A stretch of DNA of 64,000 bases from Chryseobacterium sp. ON_d1 (lineage in GTDB: Bacteria; Bacteroidota; Bacteroidia; Flavobacteriales; Weeksellaceae). Shown in pieces: positions 42,296 to 51,756 of this stretch (positions are counted from its first letter, which is position 1; every line of letters starts with the position of its first letter). The notes under the pieces were generated by a model. That model saw only the letters and a list, made by a program, of their open reading frames with translations. It did no database searches and was not told where the DNA came from. The position numbers and the translations under genes are program-made. The stretch covers positions 186,001 through 250,000 of the forward strand of contig NZ_BJTC01000004.1 in assembly GCF_006829085.1 (NCBI RefSeq). The letters are read 5' to 3'.

Positions 42296-44881
42296 TTATT
42301 GAGGTCTTGGCGGCGCTTTTGATGCGGGCTTATTTCCGCCGGATTTGTCATTTTTTTTCTGCTGGGCGGGATTACCCTGCTGCAAACCCGGATCTACGTT
42401 TAGGGTTTGTGTGGCTATGTTTTCCTGCTGCTGTACTTTCCCGTTATTCATTGGCGGGCCTCCTGTATTTTGTGTATTAGGCTGAACAGGAGCTCCTCCA
42501 GGTTGTTGGGGAATTGCATTTCCTTTATTATCGGTCGCCTGAAAGCTGAGATCACTTTTCAGGTAATTCAGCATTTCCTTAGCCCTTATTCCTTCGGGGG
42601 TTTTAGAATAATTCAGGGCAATCTGTTCAAGCTGAAGAATCATTACTTCCTTTCCGCTGGATTTTCCTGCATTGAAAGCATTGAGCAGATACAGTTTCGG
42701 AACCAGTGCATCCTTTGGATATTTTTGAAGGGCCTGGTCTATGAGATCTTTACTTTCTGCAAATTTTTCCGATTCAAAAAGAGCATATGCTTTTTTATAC
42801 TCGTTTTCAACTTCCTCAGTTGATTTTACAAATGATTTGTTTTTAGGATTTCTGGCAAATTCAGCATAGGAAGTATAAGGATAATCTGATAACAGAATTT
42901 GTTTTGCTCTTTCAGAAGCCTGTGGATTTTTTTCATAATTCATGGCAAAAATCTCATACAATGCCTGCAGCATTACCTTTTCTTCAGGCTTTACATCTAC
43001 AAGCTCATACAGCGTTTTGGTAGCCAGGGGAGTATTGGTAAAGTAATTCTGATACATAATACCCAGGCCTAGTGAGGCAGTATCTCTGTCCTTTTTCAAT
43101 TGGGATAATTTACCCTGATCCATAGGAATCTGTTCAATATAATAAGCCGGTTCAAAACGTCTCGGATTAGGAGCAGAAGTCACTCCAAGCGCTTCATTTT
43201 TCATATCTTCTATAGAAGCCATTTTCTTGGAAAAACGCCAGTTATCCGCAAGTGCACGGTCTCCCCAGATCTGTTTAAATGTAGAGGCTCCTTTGCTTAC
43301 TGTTCCGGTATTACTGAAGTAGAATCCTTTAGTAGTGACCCCAAAGTCTTCAAAGGAATTAGAAGAACCGTTGGCAAAAACAGAGTTGGCACTATAGTCC
43401 CCGGTATCAAATCCTTTATTTCTTTCTGCACGTCTTCTTTCCAGTTCTTCTTTCTCCTCCTTGGCCTTTAGTTTTGCAATATATTTCGTGAAATAATCTG
43501 TTTTCTGGGCATCATTCATCTTGGCAAGAGAAAGAATACTGTCATTCTTCTTGATGAGATAGTAGTTTCTGGAAATCTTTTTAATATACTCGGATTGATC
43601 TTTTAAAAGGATCTTTGAAGGTTCATAAGTCATTACAGCAAGTGCAGAATCATAATAGCTTCCGGCTCCGATATAATCATTTTTTTCCAGGTAACTTTTT
43701 CCTATTTCATAATAAGCCAGCCCACGGATTTGAGGGTCGGATACCTTTTCAAACAATGATTTTCTGAAGAACTGCTGAGCCTCCTCTTTTTTTCCTGCCT
43801 TGTTGGCCATTAAACCTAAAGCATAGTAAAATTCATTTTTTCTGGAACCATAAGTCCCTTTCTTGCTGATTCCCTCCAGATAATTTTTAGCGCCTGCATA
43901 ATCTCCTTTACCATTAAAAGTTTTAGCAATAGCAATCTGTGATTTTACTTCGAATTCAAAATCATTGGCATATTTGTATGCTGCAGTATAGCTTTCCCTT
44001 GCTTTATCATTCTGCCCCAGATTTTCCAAAACCTGACCTCTCAGATAAGCGATTCTGCTTTTCAGTTTCCTGTTGCTGTTCAACTCAAAAGCGTCATCAA
44101 GCTCTTTGGCGGCTTCTTCTTTTTTTCCCGCATCCAGCAAAGATTCAGCATAGTAGATACTGAGCAGTTTTGCATAGCTTTTATTAATATCTTCTCCTTT
44201 CAGTTTTGCAAAAGTTTCATGCGCTCTGTGATAATCCTTGATTTTATCATAAGCCAGTCCCTGATAAATTCTTGCCAAAGCAATCCTCTTATCATCTTTC
44301 ATATGAGTGAAAACATAATTAAGTGCGTCCAGTGCCTCCAGAGATTTACCACGATAAATTCTCGCCTGAGCCAGGATCATATAGGCGTCAAAGATCTGTT
44401 TATTTTTCTCTTCACCGTTCCTGGTTACAGAATATTTATTAATAGCTTTTAAAGCTTTAGCCTCTGCAATTTCAAGGGTGGTTGCTCCTTTTGCCTGTTC
44501 TCCATCCGGTCTTGCCGGGGCATTCCCTGAAGGTCCGCCAGGTATATTCGGTACTCCGGAATTACTCCTTCCTGAAGGTCTGTTAGCTACTTCAGCCATT
44601 TTCATAGAGTTCTCTGCAAAAGCCTCAGACTGTCCGAGGTCACTTCCTAAAGGCTGTTCTTCATAAGTCAGAATAGGAATATAAGGCGCATAAAAGTTGT
44701 CTTTATGGCCCTTATCCCGGGTCGTAAACTCACTGTTTAATGCGTCTTTGGCATTAAAAAGAGTGTTGTAATATGTTGAAAATCCTTTCAATAGCTTTGA
44801 ACGCTGCTCCGGCTTTTTTGTTTTGGTAGCACAGGAAGCGACAAGGCATATTACCAAAAGGAATAATATATTCTTTTTCAT
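42296..44881 (-). CDS. sprE: TPR lipoprotein, SprE/PorW-like (type IX secretion / gliding)
   Basis: An 861-residue lipoprotein with lipobox VASCATK (Cys17), the STYYNTLFNAKDALN segment typical of SprE/PorW, many TPR-like helical repeats (about 160-490 and 625-770) and a Pro/Gln/Asn-rich C-terminal tail. In Flavobacteria SprE/PorW supports type IX secretion and gliding. The overall length and layout match F. johnsoniae SprE. It stands alone upstream of the maf operon. The exact name is a family call from memory. Confidence 0.75.
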   Translation of the reverse strand: MKKNILFLLVICLVASCATKTKKPEQRSKLLKGFSTYYNTLFNAKDALNSEFTTRDKGHKDNFYAPYIPILTYEEQPLGSDLGQSEAFAENSMKMAEVANRPSGRSNSGVPNIPGGPSGNAPARPDGEQAKGATTLEIAEAKALKAINKYSVTRNGEEKNKQIFDAYMILAQARIYRGKSLEALDALNYVFTHMKDDKRIALARIYQGLAYDKIKDYHRAHETFAKLKGEDINKSYAKLLSIYYAESLLDAGKKEEAAKELDDAFELNSNRKLKSRIAYLRGQVLENLGQNDKARESYTAAYKYANDFEFEVKSQIAIAKTFNGKGDYAGAKNYLEGISKKGTYGSRKNEFYYALGLMANKAGKKEEAQQFFRKSLFEKVSDPQIRGLAYYEIGKSYLEKNDYIGAGSYYDSALAVMTYEPSKILLKDQSEYIKKISRNYYLIKKNDSILSLAKMNDAQKTDYFTKYIAKLKAKEEKEELERRRAERNKGFDTGDYSANSVFANGSSNSFEDFGVTTKGFYFSNTGTVSKGASTFKQIWGDRALADNWRFSKKMASIEDMKNEALGVTSAPNPRRFEPAYYIEQIPMDQGKLSQLKKDRDTASLGLGIMYQNYFTNTPLATKTLYELVDVKPEEKVMLQALYEIFAMNYEKNPQASERAKQILLSDYPYTSYAEFARNPKNKSFVKSTEEVENEYKKAYALFESEKFAESKDLIDQALQKYPKDALVPKLYLLNAFNAGKSSGKEVMILQLEQIALNYSKTPEGIRAKEMLNYLKSDLSFQATDNKGNAIPQQPGGAPVQPNTQNTGGPPMNNGKVQQQENIATQTLNVDPGLQQGNPAQQKKNDKSGGNKPASKAPPRPQ

Positions 44882-45030
44882 TATTCAATATAACTCGCTA
44901 ATCTGCTTTTTATTATCAGCAGTTTGATGATTTTGTAAAAATAATAAAATTTTATAATGAATAATATTTATATTTCCGAAGGAAATATTTTATTTCTTCT
45001 TAAATGGATGTCAGAACCTCAATAATTTTT

Positions 45031-45594
45031 TTAAATCAGAGCGGTTTCTTTTAATATTTTGTAAACAAGATGGGTGGGAAGTCCCATAATGGTGTAGAAA
45101 CTTCCTGTGAGGCTTCTAATCTTTGCCATTCCCAGCCATTCCTGGATACCGTAGCTTCCTGCTTTGTCAAAAGGCTTATAATTTTGAATGTAATAATTTA
45201 TTTCTTCATCAGTAAGTTGATCCAGAGTAACATCTGCTACATCTGTTTCTGTAAAAGATTTATTGGCTGTTTTGATAGTAATTCCGGTATACACCTGATG
45301 CGTTCTTCCCGAAAGGCTCTGAAGCATTTTAAAGGCATCCGCTTCATCTTTAGGTTTTCCCAGAATCTGATGGTCAATAGCTACTACTGTATCAGCAGTC
45401 AGCAGAACTTCATTTGCTTCCAGACTCCTGAAAGCTTCCGCTTTTAGATCAGAAAGATAAGCCGCGGCATCTTCTATTTTGATATTTTCCGGCAGAATTT
45501 CTTCACAGTCTATTTTTACAACTTCAAATTTAAAACCAAGGCTGGAAAGAAGTTCTTTTCTTCTTGGGGATTGTGATGCTAAAAGTAATTTCAT
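45031..45594 (-). CDS. maf: Maf-like nucleoside triphosphate pyrophosphatase
   Basis: A 187-residue Maf protein that hydrolyses dTTP/UTP-type or modified nucleotides to the monophosphate. LASQSPRRKELL at the N-terminus, TADTVVAID and GKPKDEADAFKMLQSLSGR are its signatures. It is the last gene of the operon DUF2520 - kdsC - maf (8 bases after kdsC). Confidence 0.94.
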   Translation of the reverse strand: MKLLLASQSPRRKELLSSLGFKFEVVKIDCEEILPENIKIEDAAAYLSDLKAEAFRSLEANEVLLTADTVVAIDHQILGKPKDEADAFKMLQSLSGRTHQVYTGITIKTANKSFTETDVADVTLDQLTDEEINYYIQNYKPFDKAGSYGIQEWLGMAKIRSLTGSFYTIMGLPTHLVYKILKETALI

Positions 45595-45602
45595 GCCTGT
45601 AA

Positions 45603-46121
45603 TTATACGGATTGTGTATTATCATCATGCCAGTTTCCCTGAACTTTCATCACCTGTTCTATCACATCGCGCACAGCACCTGTTCCTCCTTTTTTCGGGG
45701 AAATATAATCAGAAATTCCTTTTACTTCAGGAACTGCATTTTCAGGGCATGCGGCAATAGCTGAACGCTCCATGATATGAATATCCGGAAGATCATCACC
45801 CATGGTCAGGATTTCTTCATTTTTAAGGTTGTATTTTTTCTTAAAATCTTCAAAATCATCTATTTTATTGTGAGACTTAGGATAATAGTCCTGAATCCCA
45901 AGATAATTGATCCTGTGTTTTACCATCTCATCATTTCCTCCTGTAATAACACCGATCAGATAATTGTTTTTTAATGCTTTTACAACAGCATAGCCGTCCA
46001 GGACATTCATTACCCTGCACATATTTCCTCCGGGAAGAAGATAGACGCTTCCGTCCGTGAAAACTCCGTCAACATCAAATACAAATGCTTTAATATCTTT
46101 TAGTTTCTCTTTATAACTCAT
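45603..46121 (-). CDS. kdsC: KdsC-like HAD phosphatase (KDO 8-phosphate phosphatase)
   Basis: 172 residues. HAD motifs: FVFDVDGVFTDGSVYL with nucleophile Asp, the Gly-rich loop and GDDLPDIHIM near 110. It belongs to the tetrameric KdsC type, which frees KDO from its 8-phosphate for lipopolysaccharide. It overlaps the DUF2520 gene by 11 bases, so coupling is likely. Confidence 0.92.
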   Translation of the reverse strand: MSYKEKLKDIKAFVFDVDGVFTDGSVYLLPGGNMCRVMNVLDGYAVVKALKNNYLIGVITGGNDEMVKHRINYLGIQDYYPKSHNKIDDFEDFKKKYNLKNEEILTMGDDLPDIHIMERSAIAACPENAVPEVKGISDYISPKKGGTGAVRDVIEQVMKVQGNWHDDNTQSV

Positions 46122-46860
46122 ACATTTTCTGAATAGAATGATTCATTGTTTTATAAATTTCAAGACTCTCATCTTTTAGCAACTGTTCATGCAGCTGTAA
46201 GATCCTTAGATCATTTCTTACAGCAGGTCCTGTCTGCGCTGCTTTAGGTTCAATTTCATGGATTTTCTGAACGGTTTCATCAATCAGCGGTAAGAAATAA
46301 TCAAACGGGATATCCTGAGCATCTGAAATTTCTTTAGCCCTTGAAAAAAGATGATTCACAAAATTGCAGGCAAAAACAGCTGTAAGATGGATATATTTTC
46401 TTTTTTCGTGAGTACTTTCCATTACCTTTTCTGAAATCTTTAAAGCAAGGTCAAACAACATTTTTTGATCTTCTTGATTTTCAGCTTCTACAAAAAACGG
46501 AATTTTTTCGTATTCCAGTTCTTTTGATTTTGAAAAGGTCTGTAAAGGGTATAGGCTCGCTTTCCGATAATCGCCGGCAAGAACTTCTTTAGGAAGAGAT
46601 CCTGAAGTATGAACAACCAGGCAGTCTTTTTCGGTAATAGTTTTTGAGACTTCCTCTACAGATTTATCACTCACGCAGATGATATAAAGATCTGCCTTTT
46701 CCAAACGATCAGTAGAATAGGGAATGTCTAATTCTTCAGAAATATTACTTAATTCTTTTTCGTTCCTGCCAAATATCTGAACAAGAGGAATGCTTTTCAA
46801 AATGAAAGCTTTTGCCATATGATAGGCTACATTTCCGGAACCGATGATTACAATTTGCAT
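46111..46860 (-). CDS. Rossmann-fold DUF2520 protein
   Basis: About 249 residues: an NAD(P)-binding N-terminal domain (MQIVIIGSGNVAYHMAKAF, G-x-G-x-x-A-like) and a helical C-terminal DUF2520 domain (HLTAVFACNFVNHLFSRAKE). It resembles ketopantoate reductase or ProC-type oxidoreductases. I start at ATG 46860 (MQIVII); an upstream in-frame ATG at 46935 adds a non-conserved stretch. It heads the operon with kdsC and maf. The substrate is unknown. Confidence 0.88.
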   Translation of the reverse strand: MQIVIIGSGNVAYHMAKAFILKSIPLVQIFGRNEKELSNISEELDIPYSTDRLEKADLYIICVSDKSVEEVSKTITEKDCLVVHTSGSLPKEVLAGDYRKASLYPLQTFSKSKELEYEKIPFFVEAENQEDQKMLFDLALKISEKVMESTHEKRKYIHLTAVFACNFVNHLFSRAKEISDAQDIPFDYFLPLIDETVQKIHEIEPKAAQTGPAVRNDLRILQLHEQLLKDESLEIYKTMNHSIQKMYEL

Positions 46861-47008
46861 ATAACAAATATAAGATTTTAAGCTGAGCCGGAAAAGACAG
46901 ATGGCTTCAGAAATGCTGTCGCTCAATATAGGCACGTTTATTGCGTAAGTGTCTCATAATATTTTTAATATTTAAATTGAAAATTAGATTTTTAATTTAA
47001 CTTTCAGC

Positions 47009-47016
47009 TATTTTTG
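47009..47016 (+). promoter_or_regulatory. Promoter -7 element TATTTTTG (ECF sigma operon)
   Basis: An exact TAnnTTTG match, 25 bases upstream of the sigma-factor ATG. A/T-rich DNA lies upstream. Confidence 0.5.
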
Positions 47017-47041
47017 TAATCCAAAACAATGAAGGCATCTT

Positions 47042-47593
47042 ATGAAGATTAAGGACGCGGAAATTATTTCGTTGATGCAGAATCCACGGACCCAGGATAA
47101 AGGAGTCCGTGCCTTGATGGATGCCTATCAAAGCAGATTGTACTGGCACATAAGAAGAATTATTGTGGACGGAGATCTTGCACAGGATACTTTGCAGGAA
47201 ACTTTTATTAAAGCTTATCAGAATTTTCATCAGTTCAAAAATGATAGCCAGCTGTATACCTGGTTGTACAGAATTGCTACCAATGAAGCACTACAGCAGG
47301 TCAATAAAATGAAAAAAATGCAGAAGACTGATGAAGATCCGGAGTATCACATGCAGAATCTTGTAGCAGATAATACAGAAGGAGATGCAGAAGAAATACA
47401 GATTTTACTGCAGAACGCTATACAGAGCCTGCCTGAAAAGCAGAAACTGGTATTTATGATGCGGTATTATGATGATTTGCCCTATGAAGAAATATCAAAA
47501 ATAGTTGATATGTCCGTAGGGACCCTGAAAACAAATTATCATTATGCCAAACAGAAAATAGAAGATTATATTAAAGAAAATTACGAAAAATAA
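47042..47593 (+). CDS. ECF RNA polymerase sigma factor (sigma-70 family)
   Basis: 183 residues. Region 2 is at about 20-90 (QDTLQETFIKAYQNFHQF, YTWLYRIATNEAL) and region 4 at about 125-180 (LPEKQKLVFMMRYYDDLPYEEISKIVDMSVGTLKTNYHYAKQKIE). It is of extracytoplasmic-function type. It is followed after 17 bases by a single-helix membrane protein that is probably its anti-sigma factor. The regulated genes are unknown, though the third gene of the operon is a Spy/CpxP-like exported protein. Confidence 0.93.
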   Translation: MKIKDAEIISLMQNPRTQDKGVRALMDAYQSRLYWHIRRIIVDGDLAQDTLQETFIKAYQNFHQFKNDSQLYTWLYRIATNEALQQVNKMKKMQKTDEDPEYHMQNLVADNTEGDAEEIQILLQNAIQSLPEKQKLVFMMRYYDDLPYEEISKIVDMSVGTLKTNYHYAKQKIEDYIKENYEK

Positions 47594-47610
47594 TTTTTGA
47601 CCCTACAAAG

Positions 47611-48153
47611 ATGAAAGAGTTCGACATAGAAAAATTAGAACGTAAAAACATTTACACAGTTCCTGAAAATTTGTTTGAAAATATTCAGGAGAACGTTATG
47701 AATGATATAAAGACAAGTAAAAAAGCACCTGTCTTTAAGCTGAACTGGATGTATGCAGCAGCAGCATCACTGGCTTTGATCTTTGGAGCAACTTATGTTT
47801 TCAATTCAGATAATGACTCTGCCGATCAGACCCTGAATTCTAAAACAGCCTATGTTGCCAATAATGGAGAGCCCAAAACAGAAAGTGAGCTGGCTTATGA
47901 AACTTTAAAATCTGATTTAACTTCTGTTGAAAATAATAATCAAACAGTTGAAAATCAAAAAAATAACAATATATACGCTTCTGAAAGTGTAAATAAAACT
48001 GAAAAAGCAACAGAGACACCCAAACCGGTGAAAACTGTAAATAAAAAAGAAGAAACACGAATGAATGACTATCTGGATTCGTTTTCTAATTCTGAAATTG
48101 CAGAATTAGCAAGTAATTCGACCCAGGACGTTTATTTGGATATTTATAATTAA
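47611..48153 (+). CDS. Putative anti-sigma factor, single-pass membrane protein
   Basis: 180 residues: an N-terminal cytoplasmic part (FDIEKLERKNIYTVPENLFENIQENVMNDI), one membrane helix (about 48-64, WMYAAAASLALIFGATYVF) and a Lys/Asn/Thr-rich extracellular tail. The place between an ECF sigma gene and an exported protein suggests a sigma-binding partner. It lacks the zinc-binding anti-sigma motif, so the call rests on context and topology. It starts 17 bases after the sigma factor. Confidence 0.6.
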   Translation: MKEFDIEKLERKNIYTVPENLFENIQENVMNDIKTSKKAPVFKLNWMYAAAASLALIFGATYVFNSDNDSADQTLNSKTAYVANNGEPKTESELAYETLKSDLTSVENNNQTVENQKNNNIYASESVNKTEKATETPKPVKTVNKKEETRMNDYLDSFSNSEIAELASNSTQDVYLDIYN

Positions 48154-48159
48154 AAGAAG

Positions 48160-48672
48160 ATGAAAAAGATATTATTGACGTTTTTGATTATTTACGGCTT
48201 TGGATTAAATGCCCAAAGAACTGATTATGACTGGAAAAAGATGGATCCGAAACAAAGAAAGGAAGTCATCAACAATCTTTCCCCGGAAGAAAGGAAAGAG
48301 CTTCTGAAGAAATTCAGAAACAATATGATCATGGATAATCTGAATGTCGATCCGGAGGATAAAGCCGAATTTACACAATTGTATAACGAATATCTGGATA
48401 GCCAGAAACAAATAAAAAGTCAGTTTAATTCAAACTTTGATCCTGAAACTTTAACGGATGAAGAGGCTAAAGCCAAATTACAGCAAAGTTTTGAAGTGGG
48501 ACAAAAGCTTTTGGATAACAGAAAAAAATATGCAGATAAAATGCAGCAGGTAATTCCCTGCCAGAAAGTTCTGAAGCTGTTTCAGTCAGAAAAAATGATG
48601 AAGGATAAAATGGAAGAAAGAAAACCTCACGGAAACAATAACACTGCTTCGGGACCTAAACAAAACCCATAA
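48160..48672 (+). CDS. Exported Spy/CpxP-like helical protein
   Basis: 170 residues with a signal peptide (cleavage near FGLNAQ) and a very helical, charged mature part (MDPKQRKEVINNLSPEERKELLKKF, a repeated L-S-P-E-E-R-K pattern), resembling small periplasmic chaperones of the Spy/CpxP type. It starts 6 bases after the putative anti-sigma gene and is the last gene of the operon. A terminator follows. The chaperone role is inference. Confidence 0.65.
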   Translation: MKKILLTFLIIYGFGLNAQRTDYDWKKMDPKQRKEVINNLSPEERKELLKKFRNNMIMDNLNVDPEDKAEFTQLYNEYLDSQKQIKSQFNSNFDPETLTDEEAKAKLQQSFEVGQKLLDNRKKYADKMQQVIPCQKVLKLFQSEKMMKDKMEERKPHGNNNTASGPKQNP

Positions 48673-48694
48673 TAGTTTATTTTTTTAATGTTGG

Positions 48695-48733
48695 ACGGCT
48701 CTTACAGATCTTTCTGTGAGAGCCGTTTAATTT
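48695..48733 (+). terminator. Intrinsic terminator of the ECF sigma operon
   Basis: A 14-bp stem with one G-T pair, ACGGCTCTTACAGA (48695-48708) with TCTGTGAGAGCCGT (48713-48726), followed by TTAATTTT. Confidence 0.75.
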
Positions 48734-48768
48734 TGCTTCAAATTCCTATTTTTGCCGAAAATTTATAG

Positions 48769-49806
48769 ATGAAAAAATTATTTTTCTTTTTTTTACTTTC
48801 GTCTCTATGGTCCGCACAAAAAACTGAAATAATTAAGATTAATGATAATCTTAGAGACAGAAAAGGACTTACAAAATCACTTACTTTTATTGATAACAGA
48901 TCAGATAAAAATATTGGAAGTATTCCGGATAAAAAAGATATAGTTGAACTGAAATTTGCAACTAATGATCTTCAGGGATTGATCGAAAACAAATTCAGAG
49001 AAGACAATAAAACAATAGGAAATAATGATATTGTCCTGATGTTGGAAGACCTTAAAGTCTATGAAGAACAGGATAATAACCGTACATTTACTTATGCAAA
49101 AGCGAGAATTAAACTTTCCAGCTTTATTAAAAGAAATGATAAATACTATTTTATCGGAAGATATAGTAATGTAATTGTCTGTAACCCGAATATTACAGTA
49201 CATCCTTCTATATTTTTGGCTGGACAGATTTCTGAAATATTTACACAGTTTATAAAAGCGTCTTATTATCCAAATATTAATCCCGGATATTATATTCCTG
49301 AAAATGAAATAAACAGATATGAAGAGTATTTAAACAAGGAGTATAAAGCATTTAACAATCCTATTCTAAAGGAAGGTATTTACACAAACTTTCAGGAATT
49401 TCGTAACCAGAATCCAAATCCTGAGTATTCCCTCAAAAAAAATAAGAAAGGAAAAGTAGTGCAGTTAATAGATAAAGGCCTTGAGACTTCGCTCTCTAAA
49501 GTATATTGCTATGTAGAAAATGGAATAGCTTATAAAACGACACCTGTGGGCTTTGATGAAATAAAGAAAGATAATAAAGGCTTTTATATTTATTCTTCCA
49601 GAACCAATCTTTTTGCTTCAGCCCAAACCGGAGGTTTATTCGTTGGAGCAGTTACAGGAGGTTTGGTAGGAGCTTTAATCGGTGCTGCAATTGATTCCTC
49701 ATCCAATACCAATGCTGGAGCAGTTCAGGGAGTCGGTTTCAGATCTACTATGGAATCCAATGTGTATCTTGATTCTTTAACCGGGAGTTATATATTTGAA
49801 AAATAA
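48769..49806 (+). CDS. Hypothetical exported protein with glycine-zipper tail
   Basis: 345 residues with a signal peptide ending SSLWSAQ. The mature part is beta-rich in appearance (repeated short strands, GRYSNVIVCNPNI) and ends in a Gly/Ala-rich hydrophobic stretch (about 285-307, LFVGAVTGGLVGALIGAAI) of glycine-zipper type. I do not recognise a family. It is a single gene just before lepA. Probable location is the periplasm or outer membrane. Confidence 0.65.
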   Translation: MKKLFFFFLLSSLWSAQKTEIIKINDNLRDRKGLTKSLTFIDNRSDKNIGSIPDKKDIVELKFATNDLQGLIENKFREDNKTIGNNDIVLMLEDLKVYEEQDNNRTFTYAKARIKLSSFIKRNDKYYFIGRYSNVIVCNPNITVHPSIFLAGQISEIFTQFIKASYYPNINPGYYIPENEINRYEEYLNKEYKAFNNPILKEGIYTNFQEFRNQNPNPEYSLKKNKKGKVVQLIDKGLETSLSKVYCYVENGIAYKTTPVGFDEIKKDNKGFYIYSSRTNLFASAQTGGLFVGAVTGGLVGALIGAAIDSSSNTNAGAVQGVGFRSTMESNVYLDSLTGSYIFEK

Positions 49807-49878
49807 AAAAATCAGCAGTAAAAATTAAATAAATTCATACAATAAGATAATGAAAGACAATAATCTCTCGCTTTTTTT

Positions 49879-49886
49879 TATCTTTG
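49879..49886 (+). promoter_or_regulatory. Promoter -7 element TATCTTTG (lepA)
   Basis: An exact TAnnTTTG match, 19 bases upstream of the lepA ATG. Confidence 0.5.
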
Positions 49887-49905
49887 CAAACTACAAGATT
49901 CTTAA

Positions 49906-51702
49906 ATGAAAAACATACGAAATTTTTGCATAATCGCCCATATCGACCACGGTAAAAGTACCCTGGCAGACCGTCTGTTGGAGTATACCAATACAGTTAC
50001 CCAAAGAGAATTACAGTCTCAGACGCTTGATGATATGGATCTGGAAAAAGAACGTGGGATTACGATTAAGTCGCACGCTATCCAGATGGATTATGAATAT
50101 AAAGGAGAAAAATATATTTTAAACCTTATCGATACACCGGGACACGTTGACTTTTCCTATGAAGTTTCCCGATCTATTGCTGCCTGTGAAGGAGCGCTTC
50201 TAATCGTGGATGCTGCACAGAGTATCCAGGCACAGACCATCAGTAACCTTTATTTAGCACTGGAAAATGATCTGACAATCATTCCGATTCTGAATAAAAT
50301 TGACCTTCCGTCTGCCAATCCTGAGGAAGTAACCGATGAGATTATGAATCTGATCGGGTGCGACTATGAAGATGTACTGAGAGTTTCCGGAAAAACAGGA
50401 GAAGGTGTTCATAACCTTTTAGAACAGATTGTTGAGAGAATTCCTGCACCGGAAGGAGATCCTGACGGTCCGCTTCAGGCCTTGATCTTCGACTCTGTTT
50501 ATAACCCTTTCAGAGGTATTGAAGCGTATTTCAAGGTAGTGAACGGAAGTATTACTAAAAATGAAAAGATCAAATTCTTCGCTACAGGCAAAGAATATGG
50601 GGCTGATGAGGTAGGAACGTTAAAACTTAAGCAGGTTCCTAAGAAAACAATCCATTGTGGAGATGTAGGCTACCTGGTGTCGGGAATCAAAGATGCCCGT
50701 GAAGTAAAAGTAGGAGATACCATCACTTCTTTTGACAGACCTGCAGCGGCTCCTATTGATGGATTTGAGGAAGTAAAACCAATGGTATTTGCCGGTATTT
50801 ACCCAATTGATTCTGAAGATTTTGAAGAGCTGAGATTCTCTCTTGAAAAATTAAGACTGAATGATGCTTCTCTGGTTTTCGAACCGGAAAGTTCTGCTGC
50901 TCTTGGTTTCGGTTTCCGTTGCGGATTCCTGGGAATGCTTCACATGGAAATTGTACAGGAACGTCTTGACAGAGAGTTTAATATGAACGTGATCACTACG
51001 GTACCGAACGTATCTTATTTTGGATATTCCAAAAAAGAACCAGAAATTCCGATTCTGATTAACAACCCTTCGGAAATGATGGATCCGTCTATTATGGACA
51101 GAGTGGAAGAACCGTTTATCAAGGCTTCTATCATTACCAAATCTGATTTCGTGGGGCCGGTAATGACTCTATGTATTGAAAAAAGAGGAGAAATTGTTAA
51201 CCAAAGCTATTTAACTTCTGAAAGAGTGGAATTGGTGTTCAATATGCCGCTTGCTGAGGTAGTATTTGATTTCTATGACAGGTTAAAATCAATCTCTAAA
51301 GGATATGCTTCATTTGATTATCATCCAATCGGATTCAGAGCGTCCAAGCTTGTAAAAATGGACATACTGATCAATGGTGATATGGTAGATGCCCTTTCAT
51401 CTTTGATTCATGACAGTAATGCCTATCACATTGGTAAAAAAATGTGTGAAAAACTTCGTGAGCTGATTCCGAGACAACAGTTTGATATTGCTGTTCAGGC
51501 TGCCTTGGGTACGAAAGTAATTGCAAGAGAAACCATTAAAGCCTTAAGAAAAGACGTTACTGCAAAATGTTATGGTGGTGATATTTCCAGAAAGCGTAAG
51601 CTATTGGAAAAGCAGAAAGAAGGCAAGAAGAAAATGAAGCAGATTGGTAGAGTAGAAGTACCACAATCAGCGTTCATGGCTGTATTAAAGCTGAATGACT
51701 AA
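49906..51702 (+). CDS. lepA: Elongation factor 4 (LepA)
   Basis: A 598-residue translational GTPase of normal LepA length. [17 protein letters not shown] holds the P-loop, [15 protein letters not shown] the G3 motif and NKIDLP G4. The LepA-specific C-terminal domain is complete ([25 protein letters not shown]). It acts on stalled or mistranslocated ribosomes and in 30S assembly. A bidirectional terminator follows. Confidence 0.97.
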   Translation: MKNIRNFCIIAHIDHGKSTLADRLLEYTNTVTQRELQSQTLDDMDLEKERGITIKSHAIQMDYEYKGEKYILNLIDTPGHVDFSYEVSRSIAACEGALLIVDAAQSIQAQTISNLYLALENDLTIIPILNKIDLPSANPEEVTDEIMNLIGCDYEDVLRVSGKTGEGVHNLLEQIVERIPAPEGDPDGPLQALIFDSVYNPFRGIEAYFKVVNGSITKNEKIKFFATGKEYGADEVGTLKLKQVPKKTIHCGDVGYLVSGIKDAREVKVGDTITSFDRPAAAPIDGFEEVKPMVFAGIYPIDSEDFEELRFSLEKLRLNDASLVFEPESSAALGFGFRCGFLGMLHMEIVQERLDREFNMNVITTVPNVSYFGYSKKEPEIPILINNPSEMMDPSIMDRVEEPFIKASIITKSDFVGPVMTLCIEKRGEIVNQSYLTSERVELVFNMPLAEVVFDFYDRLKSISKGYASFDYHPIGFRASKLVKMDILINGDMVDALSSLIHDSNAYHIGKKMCEKLRELIPRQQFDIAVQAALGTKVIARETIKALRKDVTAKCYGGDISRKRKLLEKQKEGKKKMKQIGRVEVPQSAFMAVLKLND

Positions 51703-51717
51703 TTCATTATAAAAATA

Positions 51718-51750
51718 AAAACCGCTTCTGATAATGGAGCGGTTTTTTTT
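51718..51750. terminator. Bidirectional intrinsic terminator (lepA / DUF1579)
   Basis: A 9-bp stem, AAAACCGCT (51718-51726) with AGCGGTTTT (51738-51746), flanked by A and T tracts between convergent genes. Confidence 0.8.
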
Positions 51751-51756
51751 GTTGAT

